This document shows, piece after piece, positions 8,106 to 16,471 of a stretch of 31,527 nucleotides of DNA. Where the stretch lies: NCBI GenBank assembly GCA_964600685.1, contig CAZRKU010000033.1:1-31527 (forward strand), read 5' to 3'. Under the pieces are notes generated by a model. The model was not told the origin of the DNA and did no database searches. It was given only the letters and a program-made list of their open reading frames with translations. The translations under genes and the position numbers were made by a program. The DNA is from TMP-24 sp964600685 (GTDB lineage: Bacteria > Pseudomonadota > Alphaproteobacteria > Rhodobacterales > Rhodobacteraceae). Position 1 is the first letter of the stretch, and each line of letters begins with the position of its first letter.

Positions 8106-9104
8106 TCAGCGGGCCAGAAGTCGTGCCGCCTCCGGCGCGAAATAGGTCAGGACGCCGTCGCAGCCCGCGCGCCGGAAGGCCAGCAGGCTTTCGAGGATCA
8201 CGTCCTCTTTCACCCAGCCCTGCTGGATGGCGCCCTTCAGCATCGCATATTCGCCGCTGACCTGATAGGCGAAGGTCGGCACGCCGAAGGCATCCTTCAC
8301 CTCACGGCAGATGTCGAGATAGGGCATGCCGGGCTTGACCATCACCATGTCGGCGCCTTCGTCCAGATCGCGCGCGACCAGCCGCAGGGCTTCCGCTCGG
8401 TTGGCGGGGTTCATCTGATAGGTCTTCTTGTCGCCCTTCAGCGCGCCCGACGCGCCCACCGCATCGCGGAAGGGGCCGTAGAAGGCGCTCGCATATTTCG
8501 CCGCATAGGACAGGATTGCCACATCCTTGTGGCCGGCCTGTTCCAGCGCCGCCCGGATCGCGCCGATCCGCCCGTCCATCATGTCGGACGGCCCCAGAAT
8601 ATCCGCCCCGCAGTCCGCCTGCGCCAATGCCATGCGCACCAGGGCCGCGACCGTTTCGTCGTTCAGGATGATCCCGTCCCTGACCAGCCCGTCATGGCCG
8701 TTGATATTATAGGGGTCGAGCGCCACATCGGTCATCACCATCACGTCGGGCACCGCCGCCTTGATCGCCCGGATCGCGCGATTGGACAGGTTGTCCGGAT
8801 CCCAGGCCAGTTCGCAGCCTTCGGTCTTCGATGCGGGGTCGGTATAGGGAAAGAGGCAGACCGCGGGAATGCCGAGACGCGCGGCCGCCTCCGCCGCGCG
8901 CACGGCGCCGTTGATGGTCAGCCGTTGTACGCCGGGCATCGAGGGGATTTCGACAGCGGCGCCCGCAACGTCGGTGACGAAGAGCGGCCAGATGAAATCC
9001 GCCGCCGACAACCGCGTCTCCGCCACCATCTCGCGCAGGGCCGCCGTCCGTCTCAGTCTGCGGAACCGTTGGCTGGGGGCGTGGGTGTGAGACATGGCTG
9101 GCAT
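8106..9104 (-). CDS. hemB: Porphobilinogen synthase (delta-aminolevulinic acid dehydratase)
   Basis: Condenses two 5-aminolevulinates to porphobilinogen in tetrapyrrole synthesis (heme, and bacteriochlorophyll or cobalamin if made). 332 residues, full length. The two Schiff-base lysines are in SYAAKYASAFYGPF (Lys203) and MVMVKPGMPYLD (Lys257). The metal-site segment reads DVALDPYNINGHDG (126-139). It has Ala and Asp where zinc enzymes carry cysteines, so this is the non-zinc, alphaproteobacterial type. A second Met at residue 4 (9095) could be the real start. No other heme gene is adjacent; ctaA lies 12 kb away. Confidence 0.97.
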   Translation of the reverse strand: MPAMSHTHAPSQRFRRLRRTAALREMVAETRLSAADFIWPLFVTDVAGAAVEIPSMPGVQRLTINGAVRAAEAAARLGIPAVCLFPYTDPASKTEGCELAWDPDNLSNRAIRAIKAAVPDVMVMTDVALDPYNINGHDGLVRDGIILNDETVAALVRMALAQADCGADILGPSDMMDGRIGAIRAALEQAGHKDVAILSYAAKYASAFYGPFRDAVGASGALKGDKKTYQMNPANRAEALRLVARDLDEGADMVMVKPGMPYLDICREVKDAFGVPTFAYQVSGEYAMLKGAIQQGWVKEDVILESLLAFRRAGCDGVLTYFAPEAARLLAR

Positions 9105-9233
9105 CCTTCATGCGGCTGCCCACCGCTGCCATGCTTTCGGCCGTATCTCAAGGGTGGAAACCGTCGCAGGGGCAGGCTAGCATGTCGAACGCCCTGACGA
9201 ACGCCATGTCGACCTGGGGGCACGGAGCATATT

Positions 9234-9758
9234 GTGAGCCTGACGCAGCTATTTCTCGACCTGATTGATCTCCGTTCCTTTTCGAATCTCTGGTACTGGA
9301 TCGCGCTGGCCGTCACCTGGTCCACCGCATCACACTGGATCATCGGTGTGCCTTTCGACATGGTGCTGCGCGCCCGCCGCGATGGCGGGGAGGCGATGGA
9401 CGACCTGCAAAGCAGCGTGCGCATCAACGTCACCCGAATGCTCTATATCGCGCAGGAGGCCGGCGTTGTTCTGATGGCAATCGTGACATGCGCGCTGACG
9501 ATGCTGTTGCTGCTTGGGTTTGTCTACCGGGTGGAATTCTGCCAGGCCGTCTTCCTGATCGGCTTTCCCGTCACGATCGTGTGGCTTCTGACGCTGCGGC
9601 TGGCGCACCGCATCCATCTGACGGCGCTGGCTGGCGAAGACCTGTGCCGGTCGCTCAATCGGCACCGGATCGTGGTGCAGGCGATCGGCGTCCTGTCGAT
9701 CACCGTCACCGCCATGTGGGGCATGCTGCAGAACTTCAACATCTCGCCGCTCGGCTGA
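9234..9758 (+). CDS. Conserved rhodobacterial four-helix membrane protein
   Basis: 174 residues with about four hydrophobic segments: WYWIALAVTWSTASHWIIGV (near 20-40), a long one around 75-100, AVFLIGFPVTIVWLLTL and IGVLSITVTAMWGML near the C-terminus. It matches by eye a Rhodobacterales family often labelled 'component of SufBCD complex', but it contains no Cys cluster, ATPase or SufB/D feature and no suf gene is near, so I do not adopt that function. The start is GTG at 9234, supported by GGAG (9224-9227) six bases upstream. Its function is unknown. It is divergent from hemB and lies 112 bases before mfd. Confidence 0.78.
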   Translation: MSLTQLFLDLIDLRSFSNLWYWIALAVTWSTASHWIIGVPFDMVLRARRDGGEAMDDLQSSVRINVTRMLYIAQEAGVVLMAIVTCALTMLLLLGFVYRVEFCQAVFLIGFPVTIVWLLTLRLAHRIHLTALAGEDLCRSLNRHRIVVQAIGVLSITVTAMWGMLQNFNISPLG

Positions 9759-9870
9759 GGCGGGACAGTCCGCCCCGAAATTGGCCGGCAGGCCGGGCGA
9801 ATTTTGGTCAAGACACCGCCAGCGTCGGGGGGCGGGTTGACAGGGCCGGGGCAACCGTTACCTCAGGCGC

Positions 9871-12800
9871 ATGAGTGCCGCCGCCCATATCACCCTGTCC
9901 GGTGCCCCCGAGGGGTTTGACGCCCGCGCCCTGGCGCGTGAACTGGAGAAGGGTGCGCCGGTCATTCACGTGGCGCGTGACGACAGGAGGCTGGAGGCGA
10001 TGCGCGCCGCGCTGGCCTTCTTCGCGCCGGGGGCGACGGTCCTGACCTTCCCGGCCTGGGACTGCCTGCCCTATGACCGGGTGTCGCCCAACCCCGACAT
10101 TTCCGCGTCGCGGATGGCGACGCTCGCGGCGCTGGCGCGCGGGGTGCCGGGGCCGTTCGTCCTTCTGACCACGCTCAATGCCGCGACACAGCGCCTGCCC
10201 GCCCGCGATGTGGTGGCGGGCGCGGCCTTCAGCGCGAAGGTCGGAGGACGGGTCGACGAAGCGGCGCTCAAATCCTACCTCGTGCGCATGGGCTTCTCGC
10301 AGACGCCCACCGTTTCCGAGCCTGGTGACTATGCGGTGCGCGGCGGGATCATCGACATCTATCCGCCGGGGCAGGGCGGCCCGGTGCGGCTCGACCTGTT
10401 CGGTGATGTGCTGGATGGCGCGCGACGTTTCGATCCGGCGAGCCAGCGCACGGTCGAGAAGCTGGCGGCCATCGACCTTGCTCCCGTGTCCGAGATCATC
10501 CTCGACGAGGCCGCGATCACAAGGTTCCGGCAGAATTACCGGATCGAGTTCGGCGCGGCGGGCACCGACGATCCGCTTTATGAGGCGGTCAGCGCCGGGC
10601 GCAAGCACTCGGGCATGGAACATTGGCTGCCCTATTTCCACGACCGGCTGGAAACCCTGCTCGACTATCTGCCCGGCGCGTCGGTCATGCTCGACGACCA
10701 GACCACGCCCGCGCGCCTGTCGCGCTGGGAGGGGATCGAGGATCAGTATGATGCGCGGTCCGAGGCGCTGAAGCGCAAGGACCGGCTGGATTCGGTCTAC
10801 AAACCCTGTCCGCCAGGGCTGCTTTATCTCGATGACGCGGCATGGGTTGCCAGGGTCGGTGGCCACCGGACGGTGCAGCTTGTGGCGCTTCCGCAGCCGA
10901 CCGGGCCGGGGGTTCTGGATGCGGGCGGGCGGATCGGGCGGAATTTTTCGCCTGAGCGTCAACTCGAAAATATAAGCCTGTTTGGCGCATTGTCCGACCA
11001 TCTTAAGGTGAAACTTAAGGATGGTCAGGTGGTTATTGCCTCCTATTCCGAGGGCGCGCGCGAGCGGTTGAAGGGCCTGCTGGAAGATGAGGGCGTCAAG
11101 GGGGCGATGCCGGCCCGCACCATCCGCGACCTGCCCGACGGCAAGGGCGGCCTCTATCTGACCGTCTGGGCGCTGGAACACGGGTTTGAATGTTCCGGCC
11201 TGACCGTGATTTCAGAGCAGGACGTTCTGGGTGACCGGCTGATCCGTGGGGCGAAAAAACGCAGGCGGGCCGAGAACTTCCTGACCGAAGCTCAATCACT
11301 TTCTCCGGGCGACCTGGTTGTCCATGTCGAACATGGCGTCGGCCGCTACCAGGGGCTGGAGACGATCACGGCATTGGGCGCGCCGCATGAGTGCGTGCAT
11401 CTGGAATATGCCGAAGGCGCGCGGCTTTACCTGCCGGTCGAGAATATCGAACTCCTCAGCCGCTATGGGCACGAGGAGGGACTGCTCGACAAGCTGGGCG
11501 GCGGCGCCTGGCAGGCCAAGAAGGCCAAGCTCAAGGAACGCATCCGCCAGATTGCCGAACGGCTGATGCGGGTGGCGGCGGAACGGGCGCTGCGCCACGC
11601 GCCGATCCTTGCGGCGCCGCACCATGACTGGGACACCTTCTCGGCCCGGTTCCCCTATCAGGAGACCGATGACCAGTTGGCCGCGATCGGCGATGTGATC
11701 GCCGATCTGGAACAGGGCAGCCCGATGGACCGGCTGATCGTCGGCGACGTCGGTTTCGGCAAGACCGAAGTGGCGATGCGCGCGGCCTTCGTCGCGGCCA
11801 TGTCGGGGGTTCAGGTGGCAATCATCGCACCGACCACGCTGCTGGCGCGGCAACATTTCAAGACCTTTTCCGAACGGTTCAGGGGCACGGCGATCACCGT
11901 GCGCCCCCTGTCGCGGTTCGTCTCGGCCCGCGATGCGGCGGTCACCCGCGACGGGCTGGCGGATGGCACCGTCGATATCGTCATCGGCACCCACGCGGTG
12001 CTGGCCAAGGGCGTCAAGTTTCGCAACCTCGGCCTGCTTGTCATTGATGAAGAACAACATTTCGGGGTTCAGCACAAGGAACGGCTGAAGGAGATGCGGT
12101 CGGAAATCCACGTCCTGACCCTGACCGCGACGCCGATCCCGCGCACCCTGCAACTGAGCCTCACCGGGGTGCGCGACCTTTCGATCATCGGCACGCCGCC
12201 GGTCGACCGTCTGGCGATCCGTACCTATGTGAGCGAGTTCGACACGGTGACGATCCGCGAGGCGCTTTTGCGCGAGCGCTACCGCGGCGGGCAGAGTTTC
12301 TATGTGGTTCCGCGGATTTCCGATCTTCCTGAAATTGAGGAATTCCTGAAAACCCATGTGCCCGAGGTCAACACCATCATCGCCCATGGCCAGCTGGCGG
12401 CGGGCGATCTGGATGAGCGGATGAATGCCTTCTACGACGGCAAGTATGACGTGCTGCTGGCCACCACGATTGTTGAAAGCGGACTGGATATTCCGACCGC
12501 CAACACCATGATTGTTCACCGGGCGGATATGTTCGGCCTGAGCCAGCTTTACCAGATCCGGGGCCGGGTCGGCCGATCAAAGGCGCGCGCCTATGCCTAC
12601 ATGACGACCAAGCCACGCAGCCCGCTGACACCCTCGGCGCAGAAACGTCTCCGGCTTCTGGGGTCGCTCGACAGCCTGGGCGCGGGTTTTTCGCTGGCCT
12701 CGCAAGACCTTGACCTGCGCGGCGCAGGCAATCTCCTGGGCGAGGAACAGTCCGGCCACATCCGTGAAGTGGGTTATGAACTTTATCAGGCGATGCTGGA

Positions 12801-13332
12801 AGAAACGATCGCCAAGCTGAAGTCGGGTGAATTGCAGGGCACGTCCGACGATGACGGCCAGTGGGCGCCGCAGATCAATCTGGGCGTGCCGGTCCTGATT
12901 CCTGAGGATTATGTGCCCGACCTCGATGTGCGGCTCGGGCTTTACCGCCGCCTGTCGCACCTGACGACGAAGGCCGAGCTCGAGGGGTTTGCCGCCGAAC
13001 TGATCGACCGGTTCGGCCCGCTGCCGCGCGAGGTGAACACGCTCCTGGTCGTCGTGCGGATCAAGGGCACCTGCAAACGGGCGGGCATCGCCAAGCTCGA
13101 CGCCGGGCCGAAGGGGGTCACGGTCCAGTTCCACAATGACAAGTTCGCCAGTCCCGCCGGGCTGGTCGAGTTTCTGCAATCCGAAGGCGGCGCGGCGAAG
13201 GTCAAGGACAATAAAATCGTTCTTTCCCGCACCTTTGCGACGGAAAGCGAGCGTATCAAGGGAGCCTTCGGCATGGCCAGGGCGCTGGCGGAAAAGCTTG
13301 CCGCCGCCAAGCCGCAGAAGGCCGGGACCTAA
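9871..13332 (+). CDS. mfd: Transcription-repair coupling factor Mfd
   Basis: 1153 residues, the normal length. Mfd removes RNA polymerase stalled at DNA lesions and recruits UvrA for nucleotide excision repair. The order is: N-terminal UvrB-like region with PAWDCLPYDRVSPN; an RNA-polymerase-interacting (CarD-like) segment around residue 480, GDLVVHVEHGVGRYQGLE; Walker A GDVGFGKT (625-632); DEEQHFG Walker B (726-732); LTATPIPRTLQ; VESGLDIPTANTMI; QLYQIRGRVGRS; and the C-terminal TRCF domain. The ATG at 9871 has no convincing ribosome-binding site. A TTGACA box (9837-9842) lies so close that a very short or leaderless transcript is possible. The TAA stop overlaps the stop of the convergent MFS gene. 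Confidence 0.98.
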   Translation: MSAAAHITLSGAPEGFDARALARELEKGAPVIHVARDDRRLEAMRAALAFFAPGATVLTFPAWDCLPYDRVSPNPDISASRMATLAALARGVPGPFVLLTTLNAATQRLPARDVVAGAAFSAKVGGRVDEAALKSYLVRMGFSQTPTVSEPGDYAVRGGIIDIYPPGQGGPVRLDLFGDVLDGARRFDPASQRTVEKLAAIDLAPVSEIILDEAAITRFRQNYRIEFGAAGTDDPLYEAVSAGRKHSGMEHWLPYFHDRLETLLDYLPGASVMLDDQTTPARLSRWEGIEDQYDARSEALKRKDRLDSVYKPCPPGLLYLDDAAWVARVGGHRTVQLVALPQPTGPGVLDAGGRIGRNFSPERQLENISLFGALSDHLKVKLKDGQVVIASYSEGARERLKGLLEDEGVKGAMPARTIRDLPDGKGGLYLTVWALEHGFECSGLTVISEQDVLGDRLIRGAKKRRRAENFLTEAQSLSPGDLVVHVEHGVGRYQGLETITALGAPHECVHLEYAEGARLYLPVENIELLSRYGHEEGLLDKLGGGAWQAKKAKLKERIRQIAERLMRVAAERALRHAPILAAPHHDWDTFSARFPYQETDDQLAAIGDVIADLEQGSPMDRLIVGDVGFGKTEVAMRAAFVAAMSGVQVAIIAPTTLLARQHFKTFSERFRGTAITVRPLSRFVSARDAAVTRDGLADGTVDIVIGTHAVLAKGVKFRNLGLLVIDEEQHFGVQHKERLKEMRSEIHVLTLTATPIPRTLQLSLTGVRDLSIIGTPPVDRLAIRTYVSEFDTVTIREALLRERYRGGQSFYVVPRISDLPEIEEFLKTHVPEVNTIIAHGQLAAGDLDERMNAFYDGKYDVLLATTIVESGLDIPTANTMIVHRADMFGLSQLYQIRGRVGRSKARAYAYMTTKPRSPLTPSAQKRLRLLGSLDSLGAGFSLASQDLDLRGAGNLLGEEQSGHIREVGYELYQAMLEETIAKLKSGELQGTSDDDGQWAPQINLGVPVLIPEDYVPDLDVRLGLYRRLSHLTTKAELEGFAAELIDRFGPLPREVNTLLVVVRIKGTCKRAGIAKLDAGPKGVTVQFHNDKFASPAGLVEFLQSEGGAAKVKDNKIVLSRTFATESERIKGAFGMARALAEKLAAAKPQKAGT

Positions 13333-14618
13333 CTCGCGGGCGCCGTGATCGAGTGGGGGCGGATCACTTCGACCTCGACGGGCGCCGCATCGAGCCGGTC
13401 GGCACGGCGCAGGTCCGGGAACCACTTCGCCCAAAGTCCGGTGACGATCATCGTGCCGATCCCGCCGAAGATCGCCGCGCCGACCGGGCCAAGCAGGCGC
13501 GCGGCGACACCGCTTTCGAACTCGCCAAGCTCGTTCGAGCCGGAGATGAACAGGCCCGAGACCGACGAGACCCGCCCGCGCATGTGGTCGGGCGTCACGA
13601 TCTGCACCAGTGTCTGGCGGACATAGACGGAAATCATGTCGGCCGCCCCAAGCGCGGCCAGCGCCGTGATCGAAAGCACCATGTTGCGCGACAGGGCAAA
13701 GACGAGAGTTGCCAGGCCAAAGGCCGCGACGGCCCAGAACATCCGCACCCCCGCCCGGCGCTTCAAGGGCCAGAGCGTCAGGGCGATGGCCATGGCCGCG
13801 GCCCCAAGCGCGGGGCCGGAGCGCAGCAGCCCGAACCCGGACGGACCGACCTGCAGCACATCCGCTGCAAAGGCGGGCAGAAGTGCGGTGACGCCACCCA
13901 GAAGCACGGCGAACAGGTCCAGCGACATGGCGCCGAATATGATTTTGTTGTGCCAGACATAGACCAGCCCCTCGCGGATCTGGGTCAGGGCATTTCCCGG
14001 CTGGCGTTCGGGCGTCGTATTCGCCCGCATCAGCAGGATGATCCCGCTCCCAAGGGCATATAGCGCGGCAGCAACGCCATAGGAGATTGCGATCGAGATC
14101 GCGCAGAGCAGCCCGCCGATCCAGGGTCCGATGATCACCGCGCCTTGCCAACTGAGCGACTTGAGCGAGATGGCCTGGGGCATGTCGCGGCGCGGCACCA
14201 GCATCGGCACCAGCGCGGTGGAGGCGGGCGACAGGAACGCGCGGGCGGCCCCGAACAGGGCGGCAATCGCAAAGATATGAGTGAACTGCGGGTTTTCTTC
14301 CAGGGAAACCGCCGCGAGCGCCGCCGCGCAGGCCGCCTCGATCACCAGACTGACGAGAACAATGGCCCTGCGGCTGATCCGGTCGGCCAGCGAGCCGGCA
14401 TAAAGCGTCAGGACAAAAAGCGGCAGGAACTGCACCAACCCGACCATCCCCACCAGAAAGGCGCTTTCCTTGATCGACCGCGTCTCGCGCGCGAGGTCGT
14501 AGATCTGCCAGCCGATGGTCACGGCCTGAATCTGGACCGCAACATTCACCAGGAACATCGCACCGAAATAAAGGCCGAAATCGCGGTTGCGAAAGAGGAA
14601 GGTCAGGGGAGAGGTCAT
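13329..14618 (-). CDS. MFS transporter (EntS-like/MFS_3 exporter family)
   Basis: About 429 residues with some 11-12 hydrophobic helices. The start TSPLTFLFRNRDFGLYFGAMFLVN and the loop 2/3 motif GSLADRISRRA are typical of MFS_3 exporters, relatives of the enterobactin exporter EntS; LVPMLVPRRDMPQAISL and DHMRGRVSSVSGLF are also family-typical. The substrate is unknown. I place the start at 14618. The frame is open 14 codons further, but that stretch coincides with a 10-bp stem-loop between guaA and this gene and is not hydrophobic. Its TAG stop (13329-13331) interlocks with the mfd stop (13330-13332), so the two genes overlap tail to tail by four bases. It lies downstream of guaA on the same strand and may be partly co-transcribed. 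Confidence 0.87.
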   Translation of the reverse strand: MTSPLTFLFRNRDFGLYFGAMFLVNVAVQIQAVTIGWQIYDLARETRSIKESAFLVGMVGLVQFLPLFVLTLYAGSLADRISRRAIVLVSLVIEAACAAALAAVSLEENPQFTHIFAIAALFGAARAFLSPASTALVPMLVPRRDMPQAISLKSLSWQGAVIIGPWIGGLLCAISIAISYGVAAALYALGSGIILLMRANTTPERQPGNALTQIREGLVYVWHNKIIFGAMSLDLFAVLLGGVTALLPAFAADVLQVGPSGFGLLRSGPALGAAAMAIALTLWPLKRRAGVRMFWAVAAFGLATLVFALSRNMVLSITALAALGAADMISVYVRQTLVQIVTPDHMRGRVSSVSGLFISGSNELGEFESGVAARLLGPVGAAIFGGIGTMIVTGLWAKWFPDLRRADRLDAAPVEVEVIRPHSITAPAS

Positions 14619-14622
14619 CAAG

Positions 14623-14650
14623 AAGGTCCGCGCGCTTTGTCGCGGACCTT
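14623..14650 (-). terminator. Stem-loop between guaA and the MFS gene
   Basis: AAGGTCCGCG (14623-14632) and CGCGGACCTT (14641-14650) form a perfect 10-bp stem with an eight-base loop. In the transcription direction it follows the guaA stop by about 35 bases and is followed by CTTG and the MFS start. It has only two terminal Ts, so it could be an attenuator, a weak terminator or an mRNA stabiliser. Confidence 0.5.
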
Positions 14651-14685
14651 GATCCCGCATCCGCGGAACTTCAAGCGCGAAACGG

Positions 14686-16242
14686 CTACTCCAGTTCGAT
14701 CGTCCCCGGCGGCTTCGAGGTGCAGTCGTAGAATACCCGGTTCACGCCGCGCACTTCGTTGATGATCCGCGTCGCGGTTTCACCGAGGAAGCCGTGGGTG
14801 AAGGGGTAGTAGTCGGCGGTCATGCCGTCGACGGAAGTGACCGCGCGCAGGGCCAACGCATAGTCATAGGTGCGCCCGTCGCCCATCACGCCCACGGTCT
14901 TCATCGGCAGGATCGCGGCGAAGGCCTGCCAGATCTCGTCATAAAGCCCGTGCTTGCGGATCTGGTCGATATAGACCGCGTCCGCCTGGCGCAGGATGGC
15001 GAGCTTGTCGCGGGTGATCTCGCCGGGGCAGCGGATGGCGAGGCCGGGGCCGGGGAAGGGGTGGCGGCGGATGAAGGGCTCGGGCAGGCCGAGTTCACGG
15101 CCAAGGGCGCGAACCTCGTCCTTGAAGAGCTCGCGCAGCGGTTCGACCAGCTTCATGCCCATCTTTTCGGGCAGCCCGCCGACGTTGTGGTGCGACTTGA
15201 TGGTGACGGAGGGGCCGCCGGAGAAGCTGACCGACTCGATCACGTCAGGGTAGAGGGTGCCCTGGGCAAGGAAGGTGGCGCCGCCAATGGATTTGGCGTG
15301 TTTTTCAAAGACTTCTATGAAGAGCCGGCCGATGGTCTTGCGCTTGACCTCGGGGTCGCTGACGCCTTCGAGCGCGCCGAGGAACAGGGCGCTTGCGTCC
15401 ACGTGGATCAGCGGGATGTTGTAATGGTCGCGGAACATGGTCACGACCTGGGTGGCCTCGTCCTTCCGCAGAAGGCCGGTGTCGACGAAGACGCAGGTCA
15501 GCTGGTCGCCGATCGCCTCGTGGATCAGGACGGCGGCGACGGAGCTGTCGACCCCGCCGGAGAGGCCGCAGATCACCTTCTGCTCGCCGACCTGGTCGCG
15601 AATCTTGCGGATCGCTTCCTCGCGGTAGGCACCCATGGTCCAGTCGCCCTTGAAACCGGCAAGATTCACGAAATTCTCGTAAAGTTTCGCGCCTTTCGGC
15701 GTATGGTGGACTTCCGGGTGGAACTGCACGGCAAAGAACCGGCGCGCCGGATCGGCGGTGATGGCGAAAGGCGCATTGGGCGAGGTGCCATAGACCTGGA
15801 AGCCAGGCGCGATCTTCGAGACGTGATCGCCGTGGCTCATCCAGACCTGTTCGTCGCCGGCGCCAAACCAGCCGTCCAGGAGCGAGAGCCGGTCGGCGGT
15901 CGGGGTGACGAAGGCACGACCGAACTCGGCCGTGCCGTGCCCGCCTTCCACCTGCCCGCCCAGGCAATGCATCATCACCTGCTGGCCGTAGCAGATGCCG
16001 AGGATCGGCACGCCCATCTCGAACACGCCCTTCGGCGGCATCGGCGCGCCTTCGGTGTAGACCGAGGCGGGGCCACCCGAAAGGATCACCGCTTTCGGCG
16101 CGAATCCTTTCAGAAAAGCCTCGTCAACGCGGTTGAACGGATGGATTTCGCAATAGACATTCAGCTCGCGCAGGCGGCGCGCGATCAGCTGCGTTACCTG
16201 GCTGCCGAAGTCGATGATCAGAAGGCGGTCATGCTGTGTCAT
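14686..16242 (-). CDS. guaA: GMP synthase (glutamine-hydrolysing)
   Basis: Converts XMP to GMP using ATP and glutamine. 518 residues, full length. The N-terminal class I amidotransferase has the nucleophile Cys84 in GICYGQQ and the His175/Glu177 pair in FHPEVHH. The ATP pyrophosphatase P-loop SGGVDSS starts at Ser228. The C-terminal dimerisation domain carries PFPGPGLAIR and ends PPGTIELE, the usual GuaA terminus. An antisense hairpin element sits 34-52 bases upstream of the start codon. The only other purine gene in the window is gmk, far away, so no purine operon is evident. Confidence 0.98.
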   Translation of the reverse strand: MTQHDRLLIIDFGSQVTQLIARRLRELNVYCEIHPFNRVDEAFLKGFAPKAVILSGGPASVYTEGAPMPPKGVFEMGVPILGICYGQQVMMHCLGGQVEGGHGTAEFGRAFVTPTADRLSLLDGWFGAGDEQVWMSHGDHVSKIAPGFQVYGTSPNAPFAITADPARRFFAVQFHPEVHHTPKGAKLYENFVNLAGFKGDWTMGAYREEAIRKIRDQVGEQKVICGLSGGVDSSVAAVLIHEAIGDQLTCVFVDTGLLRKDEATQVVTMFRDHYNIPLIHVDASALFLGALEGVSDPEVKRKTIGRLFIEVFEKHAKSIGGATFLAQGTLYPDVIESVSFSGGPSVTIKSHHNVGGLPEKMGMKLVEPLRELFKDEVRALGRELGLPEPFIRRHPFPGPGLAIRCPGEITRDKLAILRQADAVYIDQIRKHGLYDEIWQAFAAILPMKTVGVMGDGRTYDYALALRAVTSVDGMTADYYPFTHGFLGETATRIINEVRGVNRVFYDCTSKPPGTIELE

Positions 16243-16275
16243 GGGCTGGCAATAGTGGGCGGCGGGCCACGAGGC

Positions 16276-16330
16276 AAGGGGGCGCTGCCCCCTTTTGGCG
16301 CGACTTTGCGCGCCAACCCCCGGGATATTT
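16276..16330 (-). repeat. Intergenic AAATATCC hairpin element, copy 2 (reverse orientation)
   Basis: Read on the minus strand: AAATATCC (16330-16323), CGGGGGT, a stem TTGGCGCG/CGCGCCAA (16316-16295), and a perfect 8-bp stem AAGGGGGC/GCCCCCTT (16294-16276) with a three-base loop. Unlike the other two copies it is not between convergent genes; it lies just upstream of guaA and reads toward it. Confidence 0.68.
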
Positions 16331-16349
16331 GGGCCAAAGTGAAAGGGTG

Positions 16350-16439
16350 ATGGGCAAGGACGGATCGCGACATGCGGGAATGTCGTTTTTGCGCGCCAAA
16401 CGACGTTTCACGCCGGAGGCGGACGCAGTGAGCGGCTAA
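16350..16439 (+). other. Short upstream ORF / leader before the MttB-like gene
   Basis: A 29-codon frame starts at ATG 16350, with a second Met at 16380 giving 19 codons (SFLRAKRRFTPEADAVSG then TAA), and ends 33 bases before the MttB-like start. It also holds a 7-bp stem GTCGTTT/AAACGAC (16382-16388, 16398-16404). It may be a leader peptide, a structured leader, or chance. There is no database support. Confidence 0.25.
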
Positions 16440-16471
16440 TAAGGATCAAACGGATTGTCAGGAGCTGGGAC

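Noticed and set aside
9808..11181. 457-codon open frame antisense to mfd, with another long one at 11296-12519
   Set aside because: Both are antisense to conserved mfd domains and have no protein-like motifs.
12577..14151. 524-codon minus-strand frame spanning the mfd end and the MFS gene
   Set aside because: It crosses two confident genes in the wrong frame; its composition is that of a frame shadow.
14794..16350. 518-codon open frame antisense to guaA
   Set aside because: A shadow of high-GC codon bias in guaA, with repetitive Ala/Gly/Asp composition and no recognisable domain; guaA itself is certain.
16340..16471. Glycine, SAM or cobalamin riboswitch before the MttB-like gene
   Set aside because: No conserved core of these riboswitches could be recognised; only a small stem and a short ORF.
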